Notes under the pieces: model-generated
Seen by the model: only the letters and a program-made list of their open reading frames with translations
Told to the model about the DNA's origin: nothing
Database searches by the model: none
Shown here: one piece after another, positions 23,583 to 35,656 of the stretch
Layout: the number at the start of each line of letters is the position of its first letter
Position numbering within the stretch: position 1 is the stretch's first letter
Source: Hedera helix
Lineage: Eukaryota; Streptophyta; Magnoliopsida; Apiales; Araliaceae
Assembly (NCBI GenBank): GCA_947179155.2
Contig: OX359274.1
Location: 49,553,064-49,617,063 of the forward strand
Length of the DNA stretch: 64,000 bases
Direction: 5' to 3'
Program-made: the position numbers and the translations under genes

Positions 23583-26500
23583 ATTAGCGAACAAACTCTA
23601 AAGTTTTAATATCAAAATAATTGATAAGTTTTCTATTAATTAAATATTTAATTAAATTGAGTATAATGAGTTAATTCAATATAATAAATTAATTAATATG
23701 ATTATTAATTATTGTAAATAATGTGAAATAATAATAATAATATTTATTAGTCCATTTAGTAATTTAATACTAATGGGTTAGTGTATTTAATTATTTATTT
23801 AATCTAATTATTTATTTAATCATGGATTGAATAATTAATGTGTAAATTATTAAATTAGCCAACATGGATCAATTAGTAGCCCAAGTGAAGAATAATAAAA
23901 CTTGACAAACTAGTAGCCCAAACAATTTAATAGAAGCCCAATTGGTATTTTAAATAAAGTCCAATGCTTGGCCCACTTGAAAAATACATAATGTAACTAT
24001 TATTTATTAAAAAGTGACTTAGGACAATCTTTTTGGGACAAGTATCCTTGATGTTGCCGGCAAGGGAGTGAGAGATAGTGAATTGATGTTATTTTGATTT
24101 TATTTTTCATTTATTTTATTAATAGTTTGCTTGTATGGTTTTTTTAAGTACATGAACAACATCCCTCTTTTCACCAACTTAGTCCTTAGCCTAAATTTCT
24201 TGCACAAGTCTCCAACTACCCTCATGATGGTATTTTTAATAGATATAGATTTTATATCTATCATCATTGTAAGTATACTTACAATTTATGAGCTTTTGTA
24301 TTCATTTGTATACTTACACTTTTCAAGCTAGAGAGAGTCTAGAGAGAAGTGAGAGCAAATATACTTAAAAGAGGAAAATTTCTTGGAGAGGAGAAGAAGA
24401 GGAAGTGTTGATGCCATCAAGCACCATCTTTTACTTTGGGAAGGAGAGAAAACAAGCCATTAGGTCCAAGAGGTAAGAAAAACATAGAAAACCTTAATCT
24501 TGTTTTTTCCTTTCAAGTTCATGGTAGAAATATTAACATAATGATTTGTATAGTTAAAATCATGCTATGTATATTTATATAGGTTATCATGAGTTTAACT
24601 TATGTTTTATAAGCTTTAATGTTGGAAAAAAATGTTCAAACTTTGAAAATCAAGTTTATAGAAAAAACTAAATCTGAACAGCCCGTTCCCGGAATTACTG
24701 TTCACGATCGGAAAATTGGATTTTTCATCCGTCAATTTGGTTGGATAGATCTTGAAGTTATGAAAATTCTCCAACTTGAATGACTAAAATACGATTTAAA
24801 ACGAGTGAGATATGATTTTTCTACTAAAACACTCCATTGTTGGAAGTTTTGCGTGAATAGTCCGGTTCCAGGCTGTTTTTGGAGGTCAAATAAGGTCCGA
24901 AAAATTAATCCGATAATGGAAAATTGTAGTTCGAGAAGATACGAACGCAACAATATAAAGTAGAGCTCTATCGGAGTTATAGAACTTAAGTTATTAAGGT
25001 TTTAGTAAGAGACCCCAAAAATAGGAAGAATCTGGAAAGCTAAGAAGTCATTGCCGGTTTTTTTTTTCCGGTGAACAGGTCGGAGCATTCCGCCAGCCGG
25101 TTCACCCATTTTCCGGCTGGTTTCGGCAACGGCCCAAACTAGAAAGTTGCTTGGAATTTCGTTTACTATTCTCAGGAATTTAATGGTATTTTTATAATGT
25201 CAGTAGCTATTTTTCATAATTATTAAATGATAAAAGCTTACTAAATGTATGAAAAATAATAAAAAATATTTTTAAATTTTGGAAAAATATGAACAAATAA
25301 CCTACTGATTATTTGAAGTGTTATAGGTATTGAGATGGTATTATTTTTGAAAATTGGTATTTTTCATATTATTTATGGTGTAAAGGTACACTAAATTGTG
25401 ACTACCTAGCTAATAATTCAAGAAAATTATAAATAAATTGTTATTAAATCTTAAATATGTTTTTTATGTATTTAATAATAATATCAACATGTTTGGAGAA
25501 AATAAATAAATTATTTATTATTTAATTGATAATTAAATAGTAAATAAAGGAAGTAACAAGGATTATTATTTAAATTATATTAAATTGTAACTAAATCATG
25601 AGAAAGTGTTTAAACTAATTATTTATTTTTGTAGTTAAGAGTAAATAATAAATAAAGGTGACAAATTAGAAATTATTATTTAATTCCTATTAAATAATAA
25701 TTAAAGAGAGATAAAAATTTATAAATTAATTATTTATTATTTAAATATTATTAAATAATAAATAAGGATAATTAAGTAATTAATTATTATTTAATTATCA
25801 TTAAATAATGATTAATGGAAATTAAGTTATTAGATTAATAATTTATTATTTAATTTAAATAATAAATAAATTGATTATTATTTAACATTAAATAATAAGT
25901 AAAATTAACTAAATAATTAATTATTATTTAATTGACATTAAATAATAATTAAAGAGGATTAAAATTTGTAAACTATTATTTAATTTCTTTAAATTAAATA
26001 ATAAGTGAGGTTAATTACTTAGTTAATTATTAGTTGATTAATATTAAATTAAAGAAAGTTAAAATTAAATCAATAATTATTTATTATTTAATTATTATTA
26101 AATAATAAGTAAGTACAATTAGTTATTATTAATTTTAAGTAATAACTAAAGATAATTAATTCCTATTTAATTAAGATTAAATAGTAATTAAATAGAGATT
26201 GACTTAATAAAATAATTTGAATTTAATTATGTTTTAATTAAACAATTGTAATAAGTTGTTTAAGGGTTTAATAAGAGTCCAACACTTAAGAAAAATATTT
26301 TTTAACTTATTAAATTATTAACCTAAATTGATTGAGGGTCTATAAGGTTAATAATATTGTTTTGACTGATGTAAATTATATGTTAATACTTATGTGTGGT
26401 AGATAAGTTCCTTAGTGAGCGTATAGTTGTACAAATACACTGTACTAATTATTAGACCAACTTTGTTAATGTTAGGTCTTTCAAAGCCAGTTAGTTAAAG

Positions 26501-26774
26501 ATAGACATTAATTGTAGCTGAGCAGACATACAAGTTTCTTAAACCCTACTCAATTTATATTCGAGCAAGATATATTATTTTATTGTTCAAGTTCCTAACT
26601 CAAACTCAAGTTATTACGTTTCAAGCATGCTATGGTTTAATTCTGTATAATTATTCCACCTCTTTAAATTGTTGATTCACACATAGTGTTTGTTGTATGT
26701 GTTCATCAGGTATGAAAGGCTGATCACCTTCATTACCATAAGGTTCAGTTAAATTTGTTCATGGTCATTATTGA

Positions 26775-28976
26775 TGTAGACACCCAAATTTTGCACTTCT
26801 CTACTAATCCTGGCAGGAGGGCAAAATCGTCATTTGACCTAACATGCGGAAAGAAAGGTGGACCCCAACACCAAGCCACCCCAGCGATTTACGGTCAAAG
26901 CCGCCACAACGGATAACGAGCATCTGGTCACTTGAGGCAGGGCGAACAGTTGATCCAGAAAAGCCTGAGCCGACCACAAAATACGACTGATGGCCACTCC
27001 GCTTACAATGTTCGGGGGTCTCGCTCACCGGGCACAATTATCAAATGCTACATCAAGTCGCAACCCTCCGAACTAGCCTCCCAGAACCCTATGGCACGCT
27101 TCCCAGGGAGTTCCGGACTGCAAAAATATAGCCTCCCAAAATAATACCGCAGAAATTGCCGAATTAAGACCGCGTGGCACGGAAATCGAGAAAAGTGAGC
27201 CGGACAGCCGCGGATGCAGTCGCGGCCACCGACAAAGGTGACAGGCACGAGGCTCGAGGACGGCACACGACAGCCGAGGTTCGGCGCGGACGGCTGCCGA
27301 GCCCAGCCGCAGATGCACCTGCGGCTGGTCTCGGCAGTCTATTAAGCGTCCAGATCTGCGTCCGAGAGAAAAAAGAAAATAGATTTAGAGAGAGAGAGAG
27401 CGCGAGGAAGAGAGAGAGAGGCTCGGGTTTTGCTTAAATCAAGTGAAACTTCATGTTCTTTTGCTAGATAGTCGAATACTCTTGTGGTAAAGCTTGATTC
27501 GTGAAATATAAAGCTTCGTTTGGTCTATTACAAGGTGAAAAAGGGTGTTTCTTTCGATTTTTCGTGTTTATATTAATGTGATAATTTTGTGTTTTGGGGT
27601 TTGTTAGCGTAGAATGTTGTTGTATTAATGATGATCCATGGATTAGGGATCGTTAGCGAGGGTTCCTTTGGAACATAATCTCCTCCTAACGCCCCAATGA
27701 CATCCGTATGGTGATATATCGTTCGTCGTAGTAGCGAGTAGTTTGTAGTGATTGAGTTGTGATATTTGAGCTATGTAGTATAATAGCAATGTTTAATATT
27801 GTTAGATTCGTATTAGTGTTTGTGGTGCAACGATTTGGGTGAATGTGAGCCTAGGGAGGAGATCCTCGTGGTCAAATCCCGAAGATGGACATTTTTGGAT
27901 ATGTGTAATCATTAGATAGGATTTATGGTTGTGCAAATGTAATATTGGGCCTTAAAGCGATACCAAGTCGTATTCGGGTTAAGGCCCCGTAATAATAATA
28001 AAATATGTGATTGTGGGTGTTTGGGGTTGTCTGGATGGCTTACATGCCCGTGGATAGCCCCGACACGTTGTGAGTGCTTGTTTTAATTTACGACACAAAA
28101 AATGGTTTTTAAATAAGGCAAATAATGAAGATTTTGTAAAAAATGATCAAACTAGGATGCTAGATTCACGAGGTTTAAAAATCAAGGGTTTTGGCAAACT
28201 TTAATCCATGATTGATGAAAAGGCTTTAGTTGGTTTTGAAATGTCACAAAAAATGATTTCGTAAAATAAATGAACGTTTTAATTAAACTTTGTGCATAGG
28301 GTTAAAGAGTTCTAGAAGTTGCCTTCATTTTATTTATATTAATTGTTAGGAGGCAATGTGTAGTCTCGATTCCTATTTGACAAAAGTTTAAAATTGTTTG
28401 TTTTCCAAAATGACATCTAATAAAAAGCCACTCAACGTTTTCGAATTTAAAATCAATCTTTTTTATAAAAAGCGAAGCCTTGTCATTTGGGTCAAAAGAC
28501 GTTAAAACACTTTCCAGATAAAGCACATTTGCCATAACAAAAGACCAAACAAAATTCACCACAAGCATTCACCTAGGCACACACGCACACACACGCAACT
28601 CACACGTTTTAGGATTTAAAAGGATAGGAAAACATCAAGATTGCGGTAACCGTGTTTCACGGAAGTCGGGGGGTGCCTAACACCTTCCCCTCGCTTAAGC
28701 AAGCCCCCGAACTCTATGAATCTCGGTTTGCGGACCAATTAACTCGGAGTCACATATGAGCCAGCGATTACGAAAACAAACTCGGATGAGTTGGTACATC
28801 CATTTCAAATATACCAACTGGCGACTCTGGTCAATTGGCTCATAAAATATCGATCTTTCAAAACCCGTCGACATTAAGCCGACCCTTTTCTAAACCACAT
28901 TTAATTCAAAAGGCTAAAATTGGAAAGGGACATTTTAATTATTAAAAAACGAAACGACGAAATCCCGGCGTCGACA
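26775..28976 (+). repeat. 5' LTR of the Tat/Ogre-like element (2,202 bp)
   Basis: Begins TGTAGACACCCAAATTTTGC and ends GGCGTCGACA. It contains a CAGCCGCAG/CTGCGGCTG hairpin motif once (27303-27328), followed by a GAGAGAGA tract at about 27387-27420 that probably belongs to the transcribed leader. The U5 end (about 28590-28976) is much more like the internal LTR than the rest is. Confidence 0.95.
27303..27328. promoter_or_regulatory. GC-rich hairpin motif in the LTR (one copy)
   Basis: CCAGCCGCAG-ATGCAC-CTGCGGCTGG is a perfect 10-bp stem with a 6-base loop. It occurs once here, twice in the 3' LTR (46993-47041), about twice in the internal LTR (35878-35922) and about twice upstream of the antisense genes (45358-45402). 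Its role is inferred only from this placement. Confidence 0.6.
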
Positions 28977-28978
28977 GC

Positions 28979-28996
28979 TGGCGACTCCGCTGGGGA
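28979..28996 (+). other. Primer binding site of the Tat/Ogre-like element
   Basis: TGGCGACTCCGCTGGGGA, two bases after the LTR end. PBSs of this wording, complementary to a tRNA-Arg 3' end, are known from Ogre-type elements. A 10-base look-alike (TGGCGACTCTGG, 28819-28830) lies 160 bp upstream inside U5. Confidence 0.85.
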
Positions 28997-29812
28997 ATGT
29001 AGAGGGCTTAAGCCGCGTTTAAAATCTCGATGTTTTCCGATCCTTTAAAAATCTAAAAAGTGTGTGGTAGCGTTACTTGCGATTGATCTACCTTTTTGTG
29101 CGTGTATGAATGAATGTGCGAGTTTGGTGATTGCTTTATGAATGCTTTACTTTAATGTCATCATTTGCAAACGGTGAGGTACGATGAATGTATGATGAAT
29201 GTATGTTGAGCAGTTCCTCCTCCTGAGGCAAACCCGTCGGATGTGGATTACTGGACTCAAAGGGGCGCTCCCCAGCGAGGCTCAGGAAAAGCATCCACTC
29301 AGATCCAATCCAATTGAAAGACCGGATTTATTCCCGTCTAGTATGTTGCGAAGATCTGGGAGCCTTCATGCCGAAAAGCCCGCGAGAGAAACTTAGGGTA
29401 GGTCAGCCTCAGATAAACCCAACGCGCGGGAAGTCTCTTCATACCCTATCACGTTTTACGTACATGATGTCGTACTTCAGTTAATCATCTTTTATCTCTC
29501 ATCCTGTCAATTAGAATCACTGACCTATGTTTTGCAGGGAAGAGTTAATGAGGCAATGATTGGCATTACGATTCAAGTACCTCATTGATAAAATAAAAAA
29601 AAAAAAAAAAAAAAAATAATAATAATAATAAATAAAAAGAAAAAAAAAATGCTAACACTGTTTTGCAGGGAAATATTAAAATCCTTATAAAATAGCGCTT
29701 CAGCATGCATCCATTTTTCCATTTCCCAAAACTAAATTTCAAATTGTTTGGTTTGCAGATTGTTCCCCAAACCTGCCTACGATCTAAACGAATCTGAACT
29801 TCACCGAGCAGA
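28997..29812 (+). other. Untranslated leader of the first unit
   Basis: Between PBS and gag ATG. The section 29180-29460 is about 90-95% identical to 37510-37800 in the second unit. The 65-codon open frame inside it (29199-29396) differs from its counterpart mostly by amino-acid-changing bases, so it is judged non-coding. A run of 22 A lies at 29595-29616. Confidence 0.7.
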
Positions 29813-30375
29813 ATGGCTGAGAATCCCACTCCGAATTTGGCTCCTATCTATCAGGAAGAATTTGAAAATTGCAAGAGGCATAACTGAAATGACCATGTTA
29901 TTGAAACAATGGTGCAAGCTGAATCCAGGGTCCGCAACCCAATGCTCCGCCTGAGTCATCGTCACAGGGGAGAACCATATCTCTTCTAGAAAATCCAGTT
30001 GACCAGAAAAGATCAAAGCAGATTAAAAGGGCGGGGAAAGCGAATCGATGAAGTTACGAGACAATCCCCCAGTGGAGCTTTGAATTCGCTTGGAAGAATG
30101 TGAAACCCTAAAAAGGGAGGGTCAAGCAATATCTATGATAGATTGAAAGTGCACCCCTTGAACAATCAAAGGCAGAAATACGGTATCTTCTGATCAGCCG
30201 AGGAAAGATTAGGGAGTTGCTGCCTCCTACAGGCCCCAAGACTAAAAGATACGATCCTGCACAAAGATGCATTCCAACTCGCTGGGGGCATGATACGAAA
30301 GAATGTTGGGTGTTGCGGCATAAAATCCAAAATGTTATCGAAAGTGGAGAGCTAAAAAATGGCAAGCAATGCTGA
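29813..30375 (+). pseudogene. Collapsed gag of the first unit
   Basis: Starts ATGGCTGAGAAT (MAENPTPNLAPIYQEEFEN), matching the second unit's gag start, then meets stops. From about 30010 it resembles only the C-terminal finger module (LISRGKIRELLPP, RYDP, then GHDTKECWVLRHKIQNVIE). The roughly 1.6 kb between these parts in the intact copy is missing, and the first Cys/His pair of the finger is damaged. Confidence 0.82.
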
Positions 30376-30962
30376 GGCCACCAATATGGGGAAAATAACA
30401 TGAAATTGAAGAATCTAACCTACCCAACAGAGAGGAAAGGTTCAGATGAAGTGATGGATATGGTCACCAACTGCAACGAGATACGAGCCTGATCCCTCAT
30501 AATCCAAGGAGTGGCAAAAAGAAACGAGAGGTGCCCCGACGAAAATAGCAGTATCCGAGCCTGAATGCCCTGTTGTGAACTTGAAAGTTGTCCCCTGGAA
30601 ATAAGGGAAGGGATCAAAAGGTACCTCAGAATGTGGGTCAGTCTTGCCAAATAATCGCACTATTTGCCTGCCAAAGCGAGCGATTAAAATGTTGAAAATG
30701 CCTCATGAGAAGAAAAGGCAGTCAAGTTCCTCAAGAAAATGGGACACAGTAAAGCAGAGGTTGCGAGAAAGTTGGAGGAGGGCATTTAAGTCAAATAATC
30801 AAGTACTTACTTCTTCCATCGACGGGACTAGCCTGAACGTCCCAGAGAATTGCGATAAACTGAGTGGGGATCAAGTTATGACAATCACTGAAGATATTCT
30901 CAAACATGGGAGTAACCTCTATCGAAGGGAGCATGACCATCAACAAAAGGGATTGACGAGCT

Positions 30963-30996
<34 letters not shown>

Positions 30997-31816
30997 GGCA
31001 GTTGTGCTAAAAAAGGCCTGAACTACGAAAGACCTGATCTCCTCTTCCTATAGGAGTACGTAGGCAGCCACTTTGGCGCGGTCTAATCCTTGTAAAAATG
31101 TATATAACCCTTCGATAGTTTTGCAATTAACGATCAATGACCCAGACAACCTGTTCTCCTGTCAACCCATCGGAGTGCACTTCCTACCTGATCAAAAGCA
31201 AAGGATTTTGGGTTCCCAGCATCTCATCAGCCCACCTGTCAAAGACACCACGAATCAATGACCTTGACAACAATCAGGACTGGGGCAATTTTGAAATCGA
31301 TGACGATTCGACACTGGGGCATTCATCAATCATCCATGGAAAGTTAGTGCACAATTCAACATCCATGGTACGATCTCGTCAGCATACGACAACGTCATCC
31401 GAGATGTACGATCAATTGGTCCTTTCCAGTCAGAGCTCTTTCAGAATACGAGGACCCACAGGTAAGATACAACTCATCTCAGTTATTTATTTCTTTCCTG
31501 TCTTCATGTACATATATTAAGACTGTACATAGTTTAACTCTAACATTACTTTTGGAAAGAGAAAAGTTTTATTTGACTTGTTAGGAATCGAATTGATTCT
31601 GACAAGCATCAGTGGAGCAGACTCATGAGTATGATTAGACGATTAAAACTGTCCAACAAAGACCTGATTTCGAAGTGTCGTTCGAAGCAGAATTCACCTC
31701 ATAGGCAAGTCTGCACTTTGCGTTTGCGCCAACTTTCAGATGTGGGGTATAAAGCTATGACGATATGATGACAGTTGATGCGGAGTCGAAGGGTAAATAA
31801 AAGTGAATCAAATGCC
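30376..31816 (+). other. Internal region of unknown origin, first unit
   Basis: Contains a 125-codon open frame (30644-31021) with basic content (KKRQSSSSRKWDTVKQRLRE) that runs into 31 consecutive A; I do not recognise it. GGAGTACGTAGGCAGC at 31053-31068 recurs at 40403-40418 after the second gag and appears to mark the start of the 3' untranslated region. A further open frame at 31137-31520 has no recognisable domain. Confidence 0.45.
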
Positions 31817-32305
31817 TCGAATCGTGGCCTGAGTTATTCGAGTAATTAAGCCTGAGGGGTGTCTTCACACCTGGCGCCCTAAAGTCGTCTGATTTGGGAG
31901 TCGCCGGCCCAACACTCGTTACATGGGTAACTCAGAGCCTAAGAAAACGAGCATTACAGCTGCAGAGACCTGAGCAGATTCGAATCGTGGCATGGGTTAC
32001 TCGAGTAATTAAGCCTAAAGGGTGTCTCTACACCTGGTGCCCTAAAGTCGTCTGATTTGGGAGTCACCGGCCCAACGCTCGCTACATGGGTAGCTTAAGC
32101 CTAAGAAAACGAATCTTGCACAAGGTTAGATGAGGAACAAATGCAGTATAAACCACCTAACTTGTATCGAAACGTGGCCTTTGTTACTCGAGCAAGTAAA
32201 CCCGAAGGGGTGTCTTTACACCTAATGCCCTAAAGCCGTCTGGTGTGGGAGTCATTGGTCCAAAACTCGTTAAATGGGTAACTCTGAATATCCTAAGAAA
32301 ACGAG
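31817..32305. repeat. Three imperfect copies of a ~160-190-bp repeat
   Basis: Copies start near 31817, 31977 and 32165 with TCGAATCGTGGC- or TCGAAACGTGGC-type words. Each contains CCCTAAAG(T/C)CGTCTG and ends near CCTAAGAAAACGA. The spacing differs (about 160, then 188 bp). Confidence 0.9.
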
Positions 32306-32599
32306 ACAAGTTAAGTGGACGCGAAAAGGGAAATGCGGAGTTGAAAAAAGAGGAAAAGAAAAAATTTTCGACCAGAGAAAAGAAGGAAGCTCATCTAAAG
32401 TCCTGGAAAAGAGGCCCCTAAATGAAGGATGCATCGTACAGTGCACTTGCCATATGACGTAAATCCTGCGAATAACGATATCAAGAATGAAGACGGAATA
32501 CCTTTGATAAAGGAAGGTAGTTTTTGAATTTAATCATACTCACGTATATTGACCATGAATGCTTAAATGTGTTATTACGATTTCATAACTCGTCAAATG

Positions 32600-32632
<33 letters not shown>

Positions 32633-34036
32633 AGTGAAATCGAGAGTGACTTAATACATTCACAATTCATTCAATGTCAGATTAATTCACTTATGATTTA
32701 CGAAAAAAAAGATCCATCTCGATGTCAAATTTTTAACAATAAAACGAAAAAATCACGGACACGAGCTAAATTGCATAATCATGAGCATTCCATTTTATCT
32801 GCTCTACTGTTGAGATGTTTAGTAATATCGGAGTTAACCCCGCCGACCCGAACGGTCGAGCATTTAGCGTTGGTTACTTGTGCAGGATATGAATCGATGT
32901 GGGTAACTCGGCATGACCAACGAAATGACTTCCCATACGAATCCTCGACAAGAACATGAGTAAAGGCTGGGGCATCTTAAAGATCATGGAAATGAAAGGA
33001 GCACCGGTCTATATCAGACTCCTCATCAACGAACCTTCCCCCGTGACCATCAATGGATTTTGACGAACTCAGCCTGATGCATGCTGACATTACCTCGATA
33101 CTCAGGCGAGCATATGCAAGAGTGATATAATTCCTGACGTCAGAGCTGATCGATTAAAAGGCGAGGAAGGGCAATATGGCCGTCGGTCATCGGAAAAAAG
33201 AGAAGCCAAGTGGACTGCCTCAATCAGATGAAAGTCAAGAGCTATCAAAACATACGACCAACTGACAAGGGGATCACCTAGATATCAACCCAGAATCTAG
33301 GCATAATCCTCTAGCATAAGAGGAAGTCCCTGCACCCCAAATTCAAAGACATGACGATCTGTGAGCAGGATGAGGAGCCCTGGATAAGTCGATTGGGCAT
33401 TCAAAACGACAGATACAATTCCCCAACAAAGAAACGATCAGGGGCATGCGATTCAACGAACCAACCTTGAAGTCCAGAAACTGTCCTCCCAAATAAGGCA
33501 TGACACAACGGAGTAGTCAAAAAGAACGACACGTGAAAAATTGTATCATTTGACTAAACAGGGGTCATTTCCTTCCAAGCATATCTATTGATCCATGCAT
33601 AACATCAGTGCATCCATGTATATATCAAAATAAAATGTACATGAAAGGAAAATCACAGGTACGAGACTGTCGACGTCACGAGTATCGAGGTCATTTATCG
33701 GAAAGACATGACAGCGGGAAACTTCCACGATCCGATGCACCCAGAATCTATGAAACATTAAGGAATTGGAAAACGACTGTCTGAAGCACCTTCAGCTAAT
33801 CGACAAGGATGATAGGTAAGAAGCAATGGCTGTCAAGAGCGATCTACAAGGGCGAAGCCCAAGAATGACGAGTCAAATCAAAGAAGTGGCTGGCAAAAGC
33901 GATTTACGAGGACGAATCCCAAGGAGGCCCCACAAACTAATCAGGTACGCTTTCCTTTTAAATTTCCTCAAGAATTATTGTATTTTTTATGATGTACAAT
34001 ACGATGCGAGTCCATTTGGGACAATACACAGCGATT
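32306..34036 (+). other. 3' untranslated region of the first unit
   Basis: No coding sequence recognised. A run of 31 A lies at 32600-32630. The sequence is moderately GC-rich for this window, with no obvious repeats until the array at 34040. Confidence 0.45.
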
Positions 34037-34039
34037 CCG

Positions 34040-35090
34040 GAGACGAGACCCGGCAATTACAAAAATGACCAATTGAAAAAACGACCCGTCAGATACGAGA
34101 CCTGACCAATTGAAAAAACGACCCGTCAGATACGAGACCTGATCAATTGAAAAAACGACCCGTCAGATACGATACCTGACCAATTCAAAACGACCAGTCA
34201 GATACGATACCTGACCAACCCGAAAACGACCAGTCAGATACGATACCTGACCAAACCAAAAACGACCAGTCAGATACGATACCTGACCAATTCAAAACGA
34301 CCAGTCAGATACGATACCTGACTAATTCAAAACGACCGGTCAGAACCGATACCTGACCCATTCAAAAAACGACCAGTCAGAAACAATACCTGACCAATTC
34401 AAAAACGACCGGTCAGAAACGATACCTGACCCATTCAAAAAAACGACCCGTCAAAAACGATACCTGACCCAATTCAAAAAACGACCAGTCAGATACGATA
34501 CCTGACCAAACCAAAAACGACCAGTCAGATACGATACCTGACCAACCCGAAAACGACCAGTCAGATACGATACCTGACCAAACCAAAAACGACCAGTCAG
34601 ATACGATACCTGACCAACCCGAAAACGACCAGTCAGATACGATACCTGACCAATTCAAAACGACCAGTCAGATACGATATCTGACCAATTCAAAACGACC
34701 AGTCAGATACGATACCTGACCAATTCAAAACGACCAGTCAGATACGATATCTGACCAATTCAAAACGACCAGTCAGATACGATACCTGACCAATTCAAAA
34801 CGACCAGTCAGATACGATACCTGACCAATTCAAAACGACCAGTCAGAAACGATACCTGACCCATTCCAAAACGACCAGTCAGAAACGAGACCTGACCAAT
34901 TCAAAAACGACCAGTCAAAAACGATACCTGACCCATTTCAAAACGACCAGTCAGAAACGATACCTGACCCATTTCAAAACGACCAGTCAGAAACGATACC
35001 TGACCAACTCCAAAAAAACGACCCGTCAGAAACGATACCTGACCGTCACAAAAATGACCCGTCGGAGACGAGACCCGGCAATTACGAGAT
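34040..35090. repeat. Tandem array, ~35-bp unit, nearly 30 copies
   Basis: Unit of the form CGACCAGTCAGATACGATACCTGACCAATTCAAAA, cited here as CGACCAGTCAGATACGATAC plus CTGACCAATTC. Each unit holds GTCAG and CTGAC as a short inverted repeat. The array is bracketed by GGAGACGAGACCCGGCAATT at both ends (about 34039 and 35066). The same family recurs at 45486-46245. Open frames on the minus strand simply follow the repeat. Confidence 0.95.
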
Positions 35091-35107
35091 AACTTGTTAG
35101 AGACTAA

Positions 35108-35425
35108 ACCCAACGACGATGACGATACGACCCGTTGGCAAAGGATCCGACGATGACGACACGACCCGTTGGCAAAGGATCCGACGATGACGACACGACC
35201 CGTTGGCAAAGGATCCGACGATGACGACACGACCCGTTGGATCCGACGATGACGATACGACCCGTTGGCACATGATCCGACGATGACGATACGACCCGTT
35301 GGCAAAAGATCCGACGATGACGAGACAACCCGTTGGGAAAAGATCCGACGATGACGAGACGACCCGTTGGAGAAAGATCTGACGATGACAATGCGGTGAC
35401 CGGTGGAGAAAGATCCGACGATGAC
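35108..35425. repeat. Tandem array, ~34-bp unit, about 9-10 copies
   Basis: Unit contains ACGACCCGTTGGCAAAGGAT and CCGACGATGACG. One unit (near 35228) lacks part of its middle. It lies directly after the 35-bp array. Confidence 0.93.
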
Positions 35426-35427
35426 TA

Positions 35428-35585
35428 AAACAATGCGATGCGATGCGATGTGCGAGGCGATGTGCGATGCGATATGTGATTTGCGATACATCATATGAGA
35501 AGCATTGCGATATGCGATTTCATATGCGATTTGATATTTTAACATGCGACTTGATATGCGATATGCGATATGCGATAAGCAAGAG
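35428..35585. repeat. Degenerate GCGAT(A/G)TG repeats
   Basis: Short words such as TGCGATGCGATG and ATATGCGATATGCGAT repeat irregularly over about 150 bp, between the 34-bp array and the internal LTR. Confidence 0.85.
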
Positions 35586-35656
35586 AAAAATAGTTTTCCT
35601 TGATGAATAGGCGATGCGAGTCCATTTGAGACAGTAACCGATGATATTAATGTTGC

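Noticed and set aside
29199..29396. Conserved 65-codon leader ORF
   Set aside because: Against its counterpart at 37523-37732 most differences change amino acids; conservation looks like RNA, not protein.
34040..35090. CRISPR-like array
   Set aside because: Units are adjacent near-copies without unique spacers, in a plant retrotransposon.
34413..35545. Minus-strand frames with repeated SFLTGRF-like words
   Set aside because: They follow the tandem repeat period and carry no independent signal.
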